Below are positions 34,722 to 46,891 of a stretch of 64,000 bases of DNA, one piece after another. The position numbers and the translations under genes were made by a program. The notes under the pieces are model-generated. The model was not told the origin of the DNA. It worked only from the letters and a program-made list of their open reading frames with translations, and made no database searches. Position 1 is the stretch's first letter. The number at the start of each line of letters is the position of its first letter. This stretch comes from Stictocephala bisonia (lineage: Eukaryota > Arthropoda > Insecta > Hemiptera > Membracidae), in the NCBI GenBank assembly GCA_035578905.1, contig JAQJVL010001192.1:62001-126000 (forward strand). Direction: 5' to 3'.

Positions 34722-34976
34722 AAATCTGATATATTAACAGATGTTTTAGTAATAATGGTGTAAATTGGATGTCCACTGAAAATTAGTTAAAATCCGGTAT
34801 TTTTTTCTTCTAACTAGGATAGAAATTATTTAAACTTTTATTAAAATTTTAAAATTCACATCTCATAATGTTAAATTAAACGAGGAAAACAATGGTGTGA
34901 TCAGATTTTTCGTAGGCCTCTAGTTCCTTAGACAACCTTTAAACTTGGGTGCAGATAATTTCTGCACCAACAGTAG

Positions 34977-36900
34977 CTAAATAATATGATTTTTAGTTTT
35001 TGTGAGTGTTTTGTTTCTTGTTGCTGTCTTATCCTACTAAAATTAGTTGTGTTATGTTTAGTGATCATATTTTGAACACAGTAAGTGATCAAAATACATA
35101 ATAAGTGGTACAGTACTTGTTATGTGGATCATTATTTTTGCTATAAATATGCTATTGCTTAATGAGTTTATTTAAGAGAAGACAGTTTACTTATAAGCTT
35201 ACGTACCGTAACAGTAAAGTAGTTCATCTCTTAAAAAAAAAAAAAAAAAACTTGAAGCACTATGATCAAACCATAGTATTACTAAATGTTGTTTCTAATA
35301 CATATTGGGATAAAAGTTGGAAGTATAAAGTTAAAATTGTTTTTTGTACTCATGAGAATGTTAGAAAAATTGTTAACATGGTATTAAACTGCCCACCAAA
35401 CAAACCGTTTGTATCAAAAAATAAAATTGAAATAATTTTTAAAATAAAAAAAATAACATAAAAAGTAATACTAAATGTATAGATATATTGTGTGGAATTA
35501 AAAGTCAAAGTATATATTGCGTTACACCATTTTCCATAAATTTAGTCAAGGTCCAGTTATACTTAATCAGGAATCCATAGTGACATACAAAAAGTTTAGG
35601 CTATAGATACGTTTTAAGAATCACGCTTGGGCAAGTAATATGGTGGCACACACTTGGGTATTTGAATACATTGTGGTATTGGCCCTCCCATACAATGCAA
35701 TTACCTAGGAGGCCATTTTGATGACACTCTGTACTACAAAGTCCAAGTTCCAATATTTTTACATTAACAAAAATTATTTTTGTAACAAACTTTGTGTACA
35801 ATCCACAACCACTATTTGTGTACATATTATGCGTACAATATAAACTGCTTTCTCAGGTTCCTTTAAAGCTTACTAATATAATTAATGATTTGAATTTTAT
35901 AATTATATTTTATAGTAAATTATTTAGCAAAAACTTTTTTAATGTTCTATTGTTAATGTACATTAACACTACTATTTTTTAATGTACTATGTTTAGATTG
36001 ATTGTTGAAATTATTTTAACAAATTTAATTTGAAAGTTGGGTCTTGTGCTATAGTACCTATTGGAAATCACATTTCCATTGTGAAAGTGAACATATTCTC
36101 AAGATAATCAAAATATTTAAAATTATTTTTCTGTTCTATTATGGACTGGTTTCTATACTTATTATTGTAACCAAACAACTATTTAATAATCTGTAGCGTA
36201 GTGCTTAACCCAGGTACTTAGGGGAAAAGTATGGAGACTGTGTTGTATGTTCTGTTCTCAATCCTCTTAACTCAATGGTCACCATCGACTGAACACTACT
36301 GGAGTAGTATGGGATGTCCGTTTTGCCAGAGTGTTGTGCAAATGGGAGAACTGAGTATCAGGCTTGTCAGTTTGCCATAAATTATGTGGTTTGGATTCCA
36401 CGCCAAGCTGTAGATTCTTTAGCTGTCCTGATATTAGGCTATTAGAATAGCTTTTTCTGAGCATAAGTTAAAGGCCATCCGCTCAGAAGTTTTTTCTAGC
36501 CTACAAAGGTCATCCGCTCTCTCATTAATTTTCCTACCGTATTCGCCCATATCTTTGTGTCCTATTAATGAATAAAAAAAATATTAGTTTAAAAAATATT
36601 TTGAAAAAGTAGAATTTAATGAACTATTCTAATATTTGTAAGTTACACTGATTGCTCTTAGATACTTCTCATTTAATTGTTTATTGTAACAATTTAAAGC
36701 TATGATTCCTATATTATATAAAGTGATTCTTTTTATTTTCTCTATTATTTATTTAAAAAATAGTTGATTAATAGCGGTTTAGTATTTTTTAAATTGGTCT
36801 TTCAACAATCAATATAAAATTCATCTTAAATTTTATAGACTTAAATTTTAAAAATTGTCAACTATTTAGATCTTTTGTTAACAAAGTGTTATTTTGACAG
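34977..36900. other. Intron, no supported feature
   Basis: AT-rich. A non-repetitive, slightly GC-richer stretch at 36180-36560 ends with TGAATAAAAAAAA and could be the 3' end of an old retroposon, but no diagnostic motif was found. Small ORFs at 35162-35461 and 35601-35825 have no recognisable content. Confidence 0.4.
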
Positions 36901-37075
36901 GTGGCCTCGGATGAGTACACAAGCTCATCAGATAGTGAAGAAAGCGAGAGTGAAGAAGTTGAAAACTCAGCTACTGAGATTTCCACAGATTCCGAGTTTG
37001 AACACGATGGTACAACTCCCACTCAGCAGAACATTCCAGATATTGTCATTAGTGAAAGTGTACACGTTAAACGAG
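36901..37075 (+). CDS. Mical: Mical internal exon (fourth)
   Basis: The acceptor is TTTTGACAG before 36901. Translation is VASDEYTSSSDSEESESEEV, then ATEISTDSEFEHDG, TPTQQNIPDIVISES and VHVKR, with donor GAG|GTAGGT at 37075/37076. It opens in phase 0, matching the 19125 donor, and closes in phase 1, matching the exon at 40096. A second GT four bases later (TAG|GTAAAG) would break the frame and include a stop. The Ser/Glu-rich content continues the acidic linker and offers many casein-kinase-2-like sites. Confidence 0.82.
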
Positions 37076-38590
37076 GTAGGTAAAGCAAATATTTATTTTT
37101 TAGACGGGAAGACAGTGAACTTATTTTATTCATCTATGACAAGGGAATTTTTTTCTCAAATGCAAAGCCTTTTTTTCTGTCATATTTTAAAGAAATTTTA
37201 ACAAACATTTGTTTGTTTCCTGTGTTCCATAGGAATCCATTCTTGAATCTGTTTTATTATCATCAAAAGCAATCTCAAGCATTTTGAACGTCCAAGTTTA
37301 ACTCTAGAGATCACACTACTATAACTTTTTATAGTTCTATGAAAATGTTTTTGGCCTGCTTCAGTTATGTTATGAAACATGCAGAAAATGCAGTTAACTG
37401 ACTTTCACATTAATGAAACCATAAAGTACCATACTTTACCATAAAGTACCATACTTAACCATAAAGTAATTTTAAATATATATTGTATTAAGATAAATTC
37501 GTTTATAATGAATTCATTGTTTTTGTTATAAAAAACTGTACAAGAGTTTTTATTTAAACAGTACTGCTGTGTAAATCCTAAACAAAATTCATTTTTTAGT
37601 ATTTAGTTTTTATTAACATTCCCTATTACCCAACATTTTTACTTATCAACATCATCACGGCTCGTTTATGTCGGATAAGTGAGGCTCTAATGTATGTCAT
37701 TTTGCAATCGTCACAATTTTAAAGCACATGTATAACAGAGTGCCACGTAATAAATAAATATAAATATATATATTAAATACTATAAAAGAACAAAAAACAA
37801 ACATGATGTATCAGACAAACTTTTTGATAAATCAACATTAAATTGTATCCTGAGCATAACTGATACAGATTTGGATGAGGAGTATCTGTTATCAGGCAGA
37901 TCCTGGAGGGTTTCTGCTTTCAGCAAAACACGGAATGGAGAAGTAAACAAACTGAAGATTTGAAGAAGTGCATTGCACTAAATCAGCAGTTTACTCCAAG
38001 CAGTAATGCCACATTATATTTAATGTTGTATTTGTATTTGTCCGTAACATGCTTCCACTGAATGTGTTAAGAAGAGCTGTTTCTGTACTTAATTTGTTTT
38101 GTAATTCATACATTTACATATTTATATTGTGAGTAATAAATAATAAAAATTAATTTGCAAAGAGCTGAGAAACTACTAGTAATTAATGATTATTCTTGTG
38201 GTGCTAAAGCGGATGAAATTGTCAAAAATAATTTTTAAAGTAATATGCTGGCTTGTAATGATTTATTGAAAATAACTGTCAGGAATGAACAAACGGCAAA
38301 CAAAATATGCTTATCTCTAAGTGTGTTTTGTTATGAAACATGTATCATAAACTAATTGCTAGTTTTACGTTACAATAATTTCAAACATGCGCCATGCACA
38401 CCAAATCTAGAGTTACTAAGCTACTGTATACCTTAGATGAGACAGCTTAATGTAATTTGGATAATCATATTGGCTTACAATTAAGTTTATCTAACATCTA
38501 GTATTGTGGTCATGTACATTTACTTCTTTTAACTATCATATGACTTGTTAATATGTTAATATAGGATAAATAATATATATTGTTTTTCAG
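37076..38590. other. Intron, no supported feature
   Basis: AT-rich. A small triplication of AACCATAAAGTACCATACTT at 37420-37470 is the only local repeat noticed. Confidence 0.45.
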
Positions 38591-38594
38591 TACA

Positions 38595-38695
38595 ATGAAT
38601 GAATGAAAAGCCTTTATTTTAGTGGCTAAGTTAGGACTACTGAGCCCTAACGCTAAGTTAGGACTACTGAGCCCTAACTTAGCCACACCCTAAAT
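38595..38695 (-). mobile_element. 3' end of a Jockey-like LINE, minus strand
   Basis: Reverse complement reads CCTAACTTAGCCACTAAAA then TAAAGGCTTTTCATTCATTC, similar in layout to the + strand LINE 3' end at 40000-40070 (CCTAACCTCGCC, AATAAAGCC). A 27-bp tandem duplication of TAGGACTACTGAGCCCTAA lies inside it. Confidence 0.5.
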
Positions 38696-38699
38696 AGAG

Positions 38700-40075
38700 C
38701 CCCACTTCCACTTAACCACGTCAAAATCTTACATTAAGCCATTCTCTGTAATGTGTTATATCTACTGATAGGGAATCTCATCGGAAACCGGTTAATCGTG
38801 GTGTGCCTCAGGGCTCCGTCCTTGGTCCTCATTTGTTCTCTATCTATATTGATGATGTCACATCTGTTATTAAGCATTGTAAATTTCACCTGTATGCTGA
38901 TGATCTGCAGATTTACTGCCACTGTTCTATAACTGACGTACCAAGGACCATTACTAACAGTAACGATGATATTGACGCTATTGAAACTTGGACCTTCAAA
39001 CGTGGATTGACACTAAACAAAAACAAAACCGAAGCCATTATGATAGGTTCTCCTAGATTACTGAGAAATCTCGATTTTGAAAGCTGCCCTAGACTTACGC
39101 TCAACAACCACCAACTTCCATACAGTGACAAGGTCAAGAACCTTGGCCTGACGATGACAAAGCACTTAACCTGGTCAGATTTCACTAACAAAACTTGTAA
39201 TAGAGTATTTTCTGGCATTCATAGTCTTAAAAGATTTGCTGTTTATTTACCCTTGAACATGAAAGCGATGCTTGTGAAAACTCTAATATTTCCCCACTTT
39301 TACTATTACGACGATGTTGTCAATATTATGACGGTTGAGCTTGCAGACAGATTGCAGAGTGGCCAAAATTATTGTATTCGCTTTATTTTCAATCTTAGAT
39401 ATAGAGATCACGTAACTCCCCGTTTTAACAATCTTTCTCTCATGAAATTGGACAAAATTCGACAGCTCCATATACTCACTATGCTGCATTCTATTTTACA
39501 TCTCGATTCACCTGCTTATATGTCTGAACGCTTTTCTAGAGATCAGTTCTAGAAACACTTGGCGCAGAGCAACACTATTATCAATTCCCATTCATAGAAA
39601 TTTGATCATTCACAGTGTCCGCTTGCAGGCTTTGGAATAATCTGCCCAATCATGGGCAGATTAAGGCGTTGTTGAGTGGGCTCGGTTCCGGGCGTATGTT
39701 AGGGGCCTGCTGCTGGCCTTGCGGGATTGAGTGTTTCACGAGCCAGGGAGTATGTTTATGACATTGTATGAATGTTGATAAATGACTGTTATTATTGATT
39801 GATTTAAATTTTTCCTCTGTTTTTAATTTTGTTTATATTTATATACTTATTAAAAGGTTTCTGTTATTTTAAAAATAATAAGTTTTAAAATGTGTTAATT
39901 TGATTTGACTAGTGAATGTGCTAAGTAAAGTTAGTTTATTCATTTTATTATGATTTTACATGATTTTTGTTGTTGTTATTGTTGGTTAGGTGTAAGAGAG
40001 AACTTACTAGTCCTAACCTCGCCATTTGTACACTTTGTTGACAATAAAGCCATATTTCAATTTATTTCATTCATT
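38700..40075 (+). mobile_element. 5'-truncated Jockey-like non-LTR retrotransposon
   Basis: The RT-coding part begins near 38770. A frameshifted C-terminal region follows to about 39730, then a 3' untranslated region ending with GTCCTAACCTCGCC, AATAAAGCC and an A/T-rich end near 40075. It ends only about 20 bp before the acceptor of the giant Mical exon. Confidence 0.7.
38770..39552 (+). pseudogene. LINE reverse transcriptase fragment
   Basis: The frame contains the RT motifs [20 protein letters not shown], the catalytic [11 protein letters not shown], then [15 protein letters not shown] and KNLGLTM, in the order and spacing of Jockey-clade RTs. It ends at 39552 (FSRDQF-stop). Beyond that, frameshifted remnants with IPIHRNLIIHSVRL and RAYVRGLLLAL match the usual C-terminal region. 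The endonuclease and first RT blocks are missing, so the copy is 5'-truncated and inactive. Confidence 0.85.
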
Positions 40076-40095
40076 TTATTTATGTTATGTTGCAG

Positions 40096-43088
40096 GTCGG
40101 CTTGAAGAACCCAGGAAGGTTCAGGTGTTGAACAAGCCCTTGAATGGAAAGCTCCTAGAACCTAAGAATGATGTTGAGCTTGAGTTTACTCCCTTAGTTC
40201 CTGATAGACCCAGTTTGAACAATATCAACAATAATGGTCCTAGCCCGCTCATCAATCCACGACGAGGAGACTACCTTCTCAATCGAACTCATTCTACAGA
40301 GGGCATAGCTTCAAAAATATCTCTTGAATTAAAAAAGCGTTACCTTCTTGGCACGTCAGGTCTATCAAGCTCTGTCAAGAAATCTGGATCTGCTTCCATT
40401 TTGGATTCAAGATTCAAAAGCTTTGTTGACCAAATATCAGAACATCAAAAACTTTTAAATCCTGCTCCAGAACCTAGCCCTACAATGCAGGCTTTTCTTC
40501 AAGGTGCTGATAAAATTCATACATCCCCTTCCATTACTCACATAGTTAGGAAAGAAAAAGAGCTACCTGGAGTGGCAAATTATAGTCATATATGTCAACT
40601 TAAGGATAAAGAAACCAATGTGCCTCATCTAGATCAGCCTAATGTTATTAATTGTAGTTTAATTCAAACTGAGCTGTCATCAAAAGTAAATGAAGAAAAT
40701 AAAAAAGAAAATATTGTTCTTGATGAAGAGGAAAGTAGACCAAGGAGTCCTGTTCATGAGACATCAATACTCGTTCCTGATTTACCTCAGAACAAAAAGG
40801 TTGAAGAAGAGGAAATTGATAGTGACTCTCTTTCTTCAGACAATGAGAGTTCCAGTGAGGAAATGTCTGATCACAAAAGCCAAGGCCAGGTGAATATTCC
40901 TCCTAAAGTTGAGATTCACAACTCTCGAGGAGAGCTAATGGAGGATGAAAGTATAGCGGGAGAGAACAAATCTGATATTAAAGAGAGTAAGCCAGATTTA
41001 ACTGAAATAAAACCTGATGTGGCAGACACAATAGAAAATTTAGCATTAGACAGTTTAAATATGGTAGTACCAGATGTATGCCAACACACACGCCCGACAG
41101 ACTTCCTTCCAAACGTACTGTTCTCCAATAGGAACAAAGTTGATTTGGTTCCTAGTAAAGACAATAAGGACAATTCCTTCCAGAAGATTATTTCTGTTCC
41201 CAGTTCAAATGAAAAACTTAATGATAGAGGTCAAATACTGAAACAAGTTCCGACTACAGCGGAATTGTGTGTTTCAGAAGAAGCAACAACTGATGGCTCG
41301 AAAGGCAGTGGTAAAAGCAGTCCGTCTTCTCCAATATCGATTCATGATGATGAGAGCTTACATAATGAATCCCTCATGGCTGCCTTAACAGAGACAGAGT
41401 TGTCAGATTGGGCAAGAGATGAAGATGTTGGTGTCTCTGAAAATTTGGAAGATTTGGAGTTTAATATTAATCCTCAATACATCACGTTTAGAAGGCACCA
41501 AAAGCCCAAAAATAAACGCAATGCTAGAGGAGTTGCTGCAAAAATAGCAAGAACTGAAGATTTTGAAGACGATTACAGCCACGTGTGTGGCAAGATAGAT
41601 AAAGTTCCACAAGCATCTAATCTCTTAGTGAATACAGACAATATTGAGTTCATGGATACAGGAGGTGAGGAAGAAAGTAGTATTGATGATTATCCTAAAA
41701 ATAGTGGCTATGTGCAATTCATTAACACGAACACAGATGATGATGATGATTTGAATACTCCATTAGCTGATACCCCAGTCATCTATTTGCCAGTTACTGA
41801 TCCAAGGGAAGGAGCTGAAGATGGTGGAGACACTACAACAAGCAATAGTGAAGCAGTCACAATTATGGAGAGTCCTCTGGATGCAAAAAAGGGTTTAGAG
41901 ATTAACTCAACTGTCGTAGAAACTACACCTACATTAGGATTGGATAACAAGACTTATGAGGAATATGTCAAGAGGCTGCAAGGAAGAATATCTCCTTTTA
42001 GTAATGTGAGAGATTCCATTGACATCAGGAAGTCAAGGAAGCATAGCGCTAGTAAAGTTCCAATTTCACCATTTACACCAGAGAAAACTTTACTTGAAGT
42101 TGAAGACCAAGAAGAGGAGACATTGAATAGTAATAATAAAGCATCAACTATGTCTCAAAAACTCGAAGAACTTTCTAAAGAGAGATCAAAGCAGAAGGAC
42201 TTAATTCATGAAATGGTACTAGAAAAGTTAATGGCACAAGGAAAATCACACCAGGAACGAAAGGCCAAAAGAAATTCTAGAAATACTCCTAGTCCAAGAT
42301 TGGGTTCTCAAAACTCTATTACTAGTTTACCAAGTGATAAAACAGAATTGTCATTAGATGTGGAAGATAAAAGTTCTAAACTGAATGCCACACCAAAACA
42401 AAAACTGTCTACGTCCTCTAATAAAGAGGAATACAAAGCAGTAACATCAGTAGAAGAAAACCATAATGACATTGAGGTATCAGAAGAACATTCTGAAGTG
42501 TTTGTGACACCAAGTTGTAAAACTAATGCCATGTTTTACACTCCCATGACCTCATTCAAAGAACAAGCTGCCAAAAGTAGACCTCTTTCTATGAACTTTT
42601 CACTCAGGTTACAGAACAGTGATAACAAAAACAAAACACTTCCATTTACTCCTTTAACAAATCCAGAGGCGTTTTCACTCCCTGACATTAGGAAAGCCTT
42701 GTTCGATTCAGAACATAATTACAAAAGTCCTATGCCTCCTCCAAGACTGAAGGCACTAGACAGAGATCAAGTGCGGGAAAGTGCTAGGGCAAGAGTTAAA
42801 ATGTTAACTGATGAAGAGTTAGGATTGAGTCCAGAAGACAGAATAAAAAGACTAAAGGAGAAAATGTCTCGCAAATTTGAAAGGAGTGAATCCTCCCCTG
42901 CTTCCAGCCATTTTGAAACACCTTCATTAGATGAAAATATTAAGATCTCATTGTCTCGGTCAAATGAGTCTCTTATAGTAATTACAACTCCGGAAACTTC
43001 TACAAAAAAACTAAATGAGCTAGATACTAAAGATATACTCCCTGAGAAGTTACCAACCAATGAATCATCTCCAACTGAAGTGGGCAAG
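40096..43088 (+). CDS. Mical: Mical giant internal exon
   Basis: Acceptor TGTTGCAG before 40096; donor CAAG|GTATCT after 43088; phase 1 in, phase 0 out. It encodes about 998 residues, mostly disordered and Ser/Glu-rich. Features in order: GRLEEPRKVQ; PRRGDYLLNRTHSTEG with SLELKKRYLLG near the start; an acidic EEEEIDSDSLSSDNESSSEE cluster; RRHQKPKNKRN (basic); NKTYEEYVKRLQGRISPFSN; a coiled-coil-like KLEELSKERSKQKDLIHEMV (near 42150-42215); FYTPMTSFKEQAAKSR; IRKALFDSEHNYKSPMPPPR; and RARVKMLTDEELGLSPEDRI (near 42790-42845) with KRLKEKMSRKFERSESSP. The last three blocks and the KQKDLIH segment are what I recognise as Mical. The upstream ORF codons before 40096 are intronic. Confidence 0.88.
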
Positions 43089-43981
43089 GTATCTCTATGT
43101 ATTTATTTTTTAGTTAGTTATTTTAAATATGAGAAAGTTTGTTGCCCAGTAAATCTTCAATAGAAAACTACAGGTCACATTTAGTGCTCATGAAACGTAT
43201 GTAAAATCTCAGTAACTCTCAGTTCCATCCTCTTGAAACAAATATTGAATGATTTAAAGAAAAAACAATTCATGTAGATTTAATTAAAATTTAAATATTT
43301 ATTTGTCATGATTCAGCAAGTCACAATAAAATAAAACAAGTAAGTAGATCAGTTCACGGTATATAGAACACATGGTAGGGGCCACGCTCAGGTTTCCCTC
43401 CCTGCCACTGGCTGCCGCTATGTCATCGGGGCAGGCAGAGCCGAGCATCGTGTAATGTATACACCACAATTAACTTGTTCAACTGTACTTCGTATATGAA
43501 ATGTGTATTTTATTTGTGCATATAGGAGTGCTTAGTTGGCAAATGATCATAATTTAATGTAATTTAATTGAGTTAAATTCGTTATATGTAGTAATTTTAC
43601 CATTTATTGTAATGAACAGTCAATTAAAATAAAGCATACTAAGTGCATTTATACCAATGGTAATTATAAATATTACACATTATAACTATTTAAGGGTATA
43701 ATATTGAAGCCCAACAATATATAAAACACATTTGTAGACATATGGTAGACAAACTGTTTTGTAAAATAAGTGAAAAAATCCACTTCTAGTTAGTTTTTAA
43801 AATATTTAAGGCACATATTTATTAAATACAGAATCTCATTGTTACATTTGATTTAAAATCATTATTAACTGTGGCCTGCATTTATATAAGACAAATTACA
43901 ACTATACATAAATTATGTATATTACGTAATTAATTACCATTTAATTTAATGTGTTTAATACCTGGTATAAACTACTTCAGT
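43089..43981. other. Intron, no supported feature
   Basis: AT-rich, with a GC-richer island at 43370-43460 (GGGGCCACGCTCAGG...GGCAGGCAGAGCCGAGC) of unknown origin. Confidence 0.4.
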
Positions 43982-45371
43982 TTCCTAAATTTGTACTTTT
44001 TCTTCTTCCAGCATCAGTGGCTTTGTTTTCATAAATTCTTTTTGTAGAACTCTTTTTGTTTTTAAATATTTTTTCTTCATAAATTTACGGGTACGAACAT
44101 AGCATGATATGACGAATTCATCTACTGAGGGATATTTCTTGCAAAGTTTGTCAGTCAAACATTTCATAAGGCCTTTTTTCTTCTTGAGTCCCTGTCACCA
44201 TAATACCGTATATACTCAAATCTAAGCTGCACTATTTTGACCGCAATTTGACCGCAAAAACAAGGGTGCGGCTTAGATTCGCGTGCGGCTTACATTCGCC
44301 CAATTAGAGTTGAAATGCCAAGTGGTGCTAAAAGCATTTCTGAGGGCAAAAAACCAATTATTTAAACTTTTGGGCTGTGAAATGGAGGGTCTATGCAGTG
44401 TTTTCTCAGACAGCTGCACAGTCACTAGTTAATTTATACAGTCGGTCAGTCAGGTGCAGTGGTGAGATAAGGATCACGGAGGGGAGGGGAAGGGGGTGTG
44501 TGATGGGGAGAGGCTTCAAACAGGTTTGCAGGGGGGAGGGGAAGGGAGATTGATGGGAGGAAGCAACATTGCGATAACTCAGTTTTTGTGCTAGGTGAGG
44601 GACGCATTCTCTTTCCCACTTCCTTTCATAACATTCTGTTATCCTGTCTTCTCCTTTCAACCTCTGTCCTTCTAGGACAAAATATGCGTCTTCAATACTT
44701 TTGAGTTTTGACTCACTCACTAGTTCCAACAGCTGTGAACTACCGGCTCACTAACAATGAAACACGTGTGAAATCACAACAATTTTATTTTATTTGAACA
44801 AATAAAAACAAAGGGTACATCAATAACAATGACTAAAATAATATTAAAACTGACAATATTAAACAAAATGTTCATAATTGTACATAGGAATAGGCTATAA
44901 TAATAGTTTAGTAATGAGCAACATTTTTAGTAATGTCTGGCATAGATTAGGTAATATTTCAACTGATAAACTAATTAATGAAATTTCTATAAACTATTAG
45001 ATGCATTTCAGTTTTAAATCAATCATGAATTATTTAAATAACAAACCATCTTGAGAATATAAAAAAAATCACAATTATAACACCCGAAGGAAAGATGAAC
45101 TAGTTAAAGAGCATTAAAGAGCAGTAAATTTATAATGTAGGCCTAATAATTGAACAATTTTATACTGTTTTTGGGAAAAAGGGGTTTTTAAGACACTATT
45201 CATGTATGGATGTACTTGCAAGATTAGCAAGCTTCTCAAAAGCAATATTGAATAAAGATCTTTTGATTTGATTTATTGAGAAAAGTAAAACATCATGAAA
45301 TACTAATTAACACAGGAACATGGGCAATAATAAAGTAACATTCAATGAATAATAGCCTAAAGATCTCAAAT

Positions 45372-45480
45372 TGCATCTAAGTAACTTTGATAACCTACAA
45401 TTAAACCCGCTTAAGTAACTTAGGTAACTTACAATTAAACCCACTTAAGTAACTTAGGTAACTTACAATTAAACCCGCTT
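45372..45480. repeat. 34-bp tandem repeat at the transposase 3' end
   Basis: Three copies of CCCGCTTAAGTAACTTAG + GTAACTTACAATTAAA, the last running into the transposase stop codon region. It serves as part of the 3' untranslated region of the transposase. Confidence 0.85.
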
Positions 45481-46891
45481 AGTCACTGTCAGAGTCCATC
45501 ACAAATCCTGTGAAGCATTGCAGTGGACGTTTGATGCCAGATGTTGAGGCTACTCCAGATGTTGAGGCTACTGGTTCTGACGGTTGACCTTCCTCACTAC
45601 TACTTGCAGGATCCTTGTCATTACCGTCTGTGTCTGACTCTGTTCCTGATGAAGAACTGGATTCATCTTGGCTTGGAGAATAATCTTCATCTGCGTCATC
45701 GTCGTCTTCGTACAGCAGATTATCTTCCGACCCATCTAAGGAGTTTGAGATGGAGCACTTTTTGAATGACTTGCGTACCATCTCTTCTGGGATGCTATTC
45801 CAGGCTCTTAAAACCCAATTGGTAATTTCAACGAGAGGAGCTTTCTTGACTTTTCCCGTTCTAGTCACATTGTCAAGGTTGTTCTCCAACCACTCGCAGT
45901 ACAGTTTTCTGATTTTGTCCTTGAAGGGTTTGTTGAGACACACATCCAGTGGTTGCAGTATGCTTGTCATACCTCCTGGTATGACAACTTGGCAGCATTT
46001 ATGGCGCTTCATTTGATCTTTTAAATCATCCGTCAAATGGCCACGGAATGCGTCAAGAACAAGAAAATTGTTGAGGTTTAAATTGGCCCCGGGTCTCTTC
46101 ATCCAAATGCATCTAAACCAGTCCATCATTAATTCTTCTGTCATCCATCCCTTTTCCTGTACTCTAATTTCAACTCCTTGGGGAAAGATGACATTTTTTG
46201 GCATGCGCTTCCTTTTGAAAATTATCATAGGCGGCAATTTCTTGCCATCAGCTGTACAGGATAACATAACAGTGATTCTCATCTTTTCATAACCACAGGT
46301 TTTCAAACTTACACTTTTGGCACCTTTTTTATCAACTGTGTAGTTCATTGGCATGTCAAAAAACACTGGGGTTTGGTCGCAATTTCCCATTTGACCTGGT
46401 AGAAAGTTTTTGCTCCGTCTTAGGTTGATAACATACCTCTGAAATTCAACGAGCTTATCTTCAAAATCGTTCGGCAGTTTCGAGGCAATGTGAGTCCTCC
46501 TTCTCAGACTTAGGCCATTTCTTCTTAAAAATCTAACACACCAACCTTCAGAAGCCTTGAATGATGTCCTGGGAATGTTCAGTTCTCTTGCTGTTTTATT
46601 GGCCTTCAGCCTGATCATGCTATACGTAACACCTAGGCCTTTGTTACGTTGTTCTTTCACATATTCAAGAACTTGGTTTTCCATTTCAACATACCTTCCG
46701 CGTTTGGGGCCTGTCATAGCTTTCTTCGTACTTTTCATTTTGAAAATTTTCAATCTGTCTTTCTTCCAACGTCTAACATTAGTCTCATCTACTCCAAATT
46801 GGCGCATTGCTGCTCTGTTTCCATTTTCGTCTGCATAACTCCATGTAATGGCATCTTTGACTAGCCATAGTTTGGTGTTCACTACATTCAC
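45479..46891 (-). CDS. Intact pogo-family transposase (470 aa)
   Basis: The uninterrupted frame runs from ATG at 46891 to TAA at 45479. Residues 1-50 form a psq-like HTH (AAMRQFGVDETNVRRWKKDR). Residues 60-150 are a CENP-B/Tc5-type DNA-binding domain ending KASEGWCVRFLRRNGLSLRR. The DDE_1 catalytic core shows the triad in GNCDQTPVFFDMP, NFLVLDAFRGHL and SILQPLDVCLNKPF, all Asp intact. Residues 395-455 are an acidic Asp/Ser/Glu-rich tail with a short STSGVASTSG repeat. It should cut and paste DNA at TA sites and could also mobilise related MITEs. An alternative is a recently silenced copy with regulatory damage only. Confidence 0.9.
   Translation of the reverse strand: MNVVNTKLWLVKDAITWSYADENGNRAAMRQFGVDETNVRRWKKDRLKIFKMKSTKKAMTGPKRGRYVEMENQVLEYVKEQRNKGLGVTYSMIRLKANKTARELNIPRTSFKASEGWCVRFLRRNGLSLRRRTHIASKLPNDFEDKLVEFQRYVINLRRSKNFLPGQMGNCDQTPVFFDMPMNYTVDKKGAKSVSLKTCGYEKMRITVMLSCTADGKKLPPMIIFKRKRMPKNVIFPQGVEIRVQEKGWMTEELMMDWFRCIWMKRPGANLNLNNFLVLDAFRGHLTDDLKDQMKRHKCCQVVIPGGMTSILQPLDVCLNKPFKDKIRKLYCEWLENNLDNVTRTGKVKKAPLVEITNWVLRAWNSIPEEMVRKSFKKCSISNSLDGSEDNLLYEDDDDADEDYSPSQDESSSSSGTESDTDGNDKDPASSSEEGQPSEPVASTSGVASTSGIKRPLQCFTGFVMDSDSD

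Larger units (their letters stand above)
32585..34976. mobile_element. Long foldback (palindromic) element, interrupted by a Helitron
   Basis: The left arm 32585-33020 is the reverse complement of the right arm, which runs about 33060-33289 and resumes at 34714-34976. Outer ends are CTACTGTCGGTGCAGA and its complement, each with a small hairpin (GGTGCAGA / TCTGCACC). Matching continues through CGAAAAATCT, the CAAATTTACACC block and CTTATGACATGTA. The centre is TTGATTTAAATCAATTT. Without the Helitron the element is about 960 bp. No transposase or clear target duplication is seen. Confidence 0.8.

Noticed and set aside
35162..35461. 99-codon + strand ORF
   Set aside because: Lys/Asn-rich composition from A-rich DNA, no recognisable motif and no splice support.
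40026..40095. ATG at 40026 as a start for the giant exon
   Set aside because: It lies in LINE-derived intron sequence before a good acceptor; the upstream exon joins at 40096 in the correct phase.
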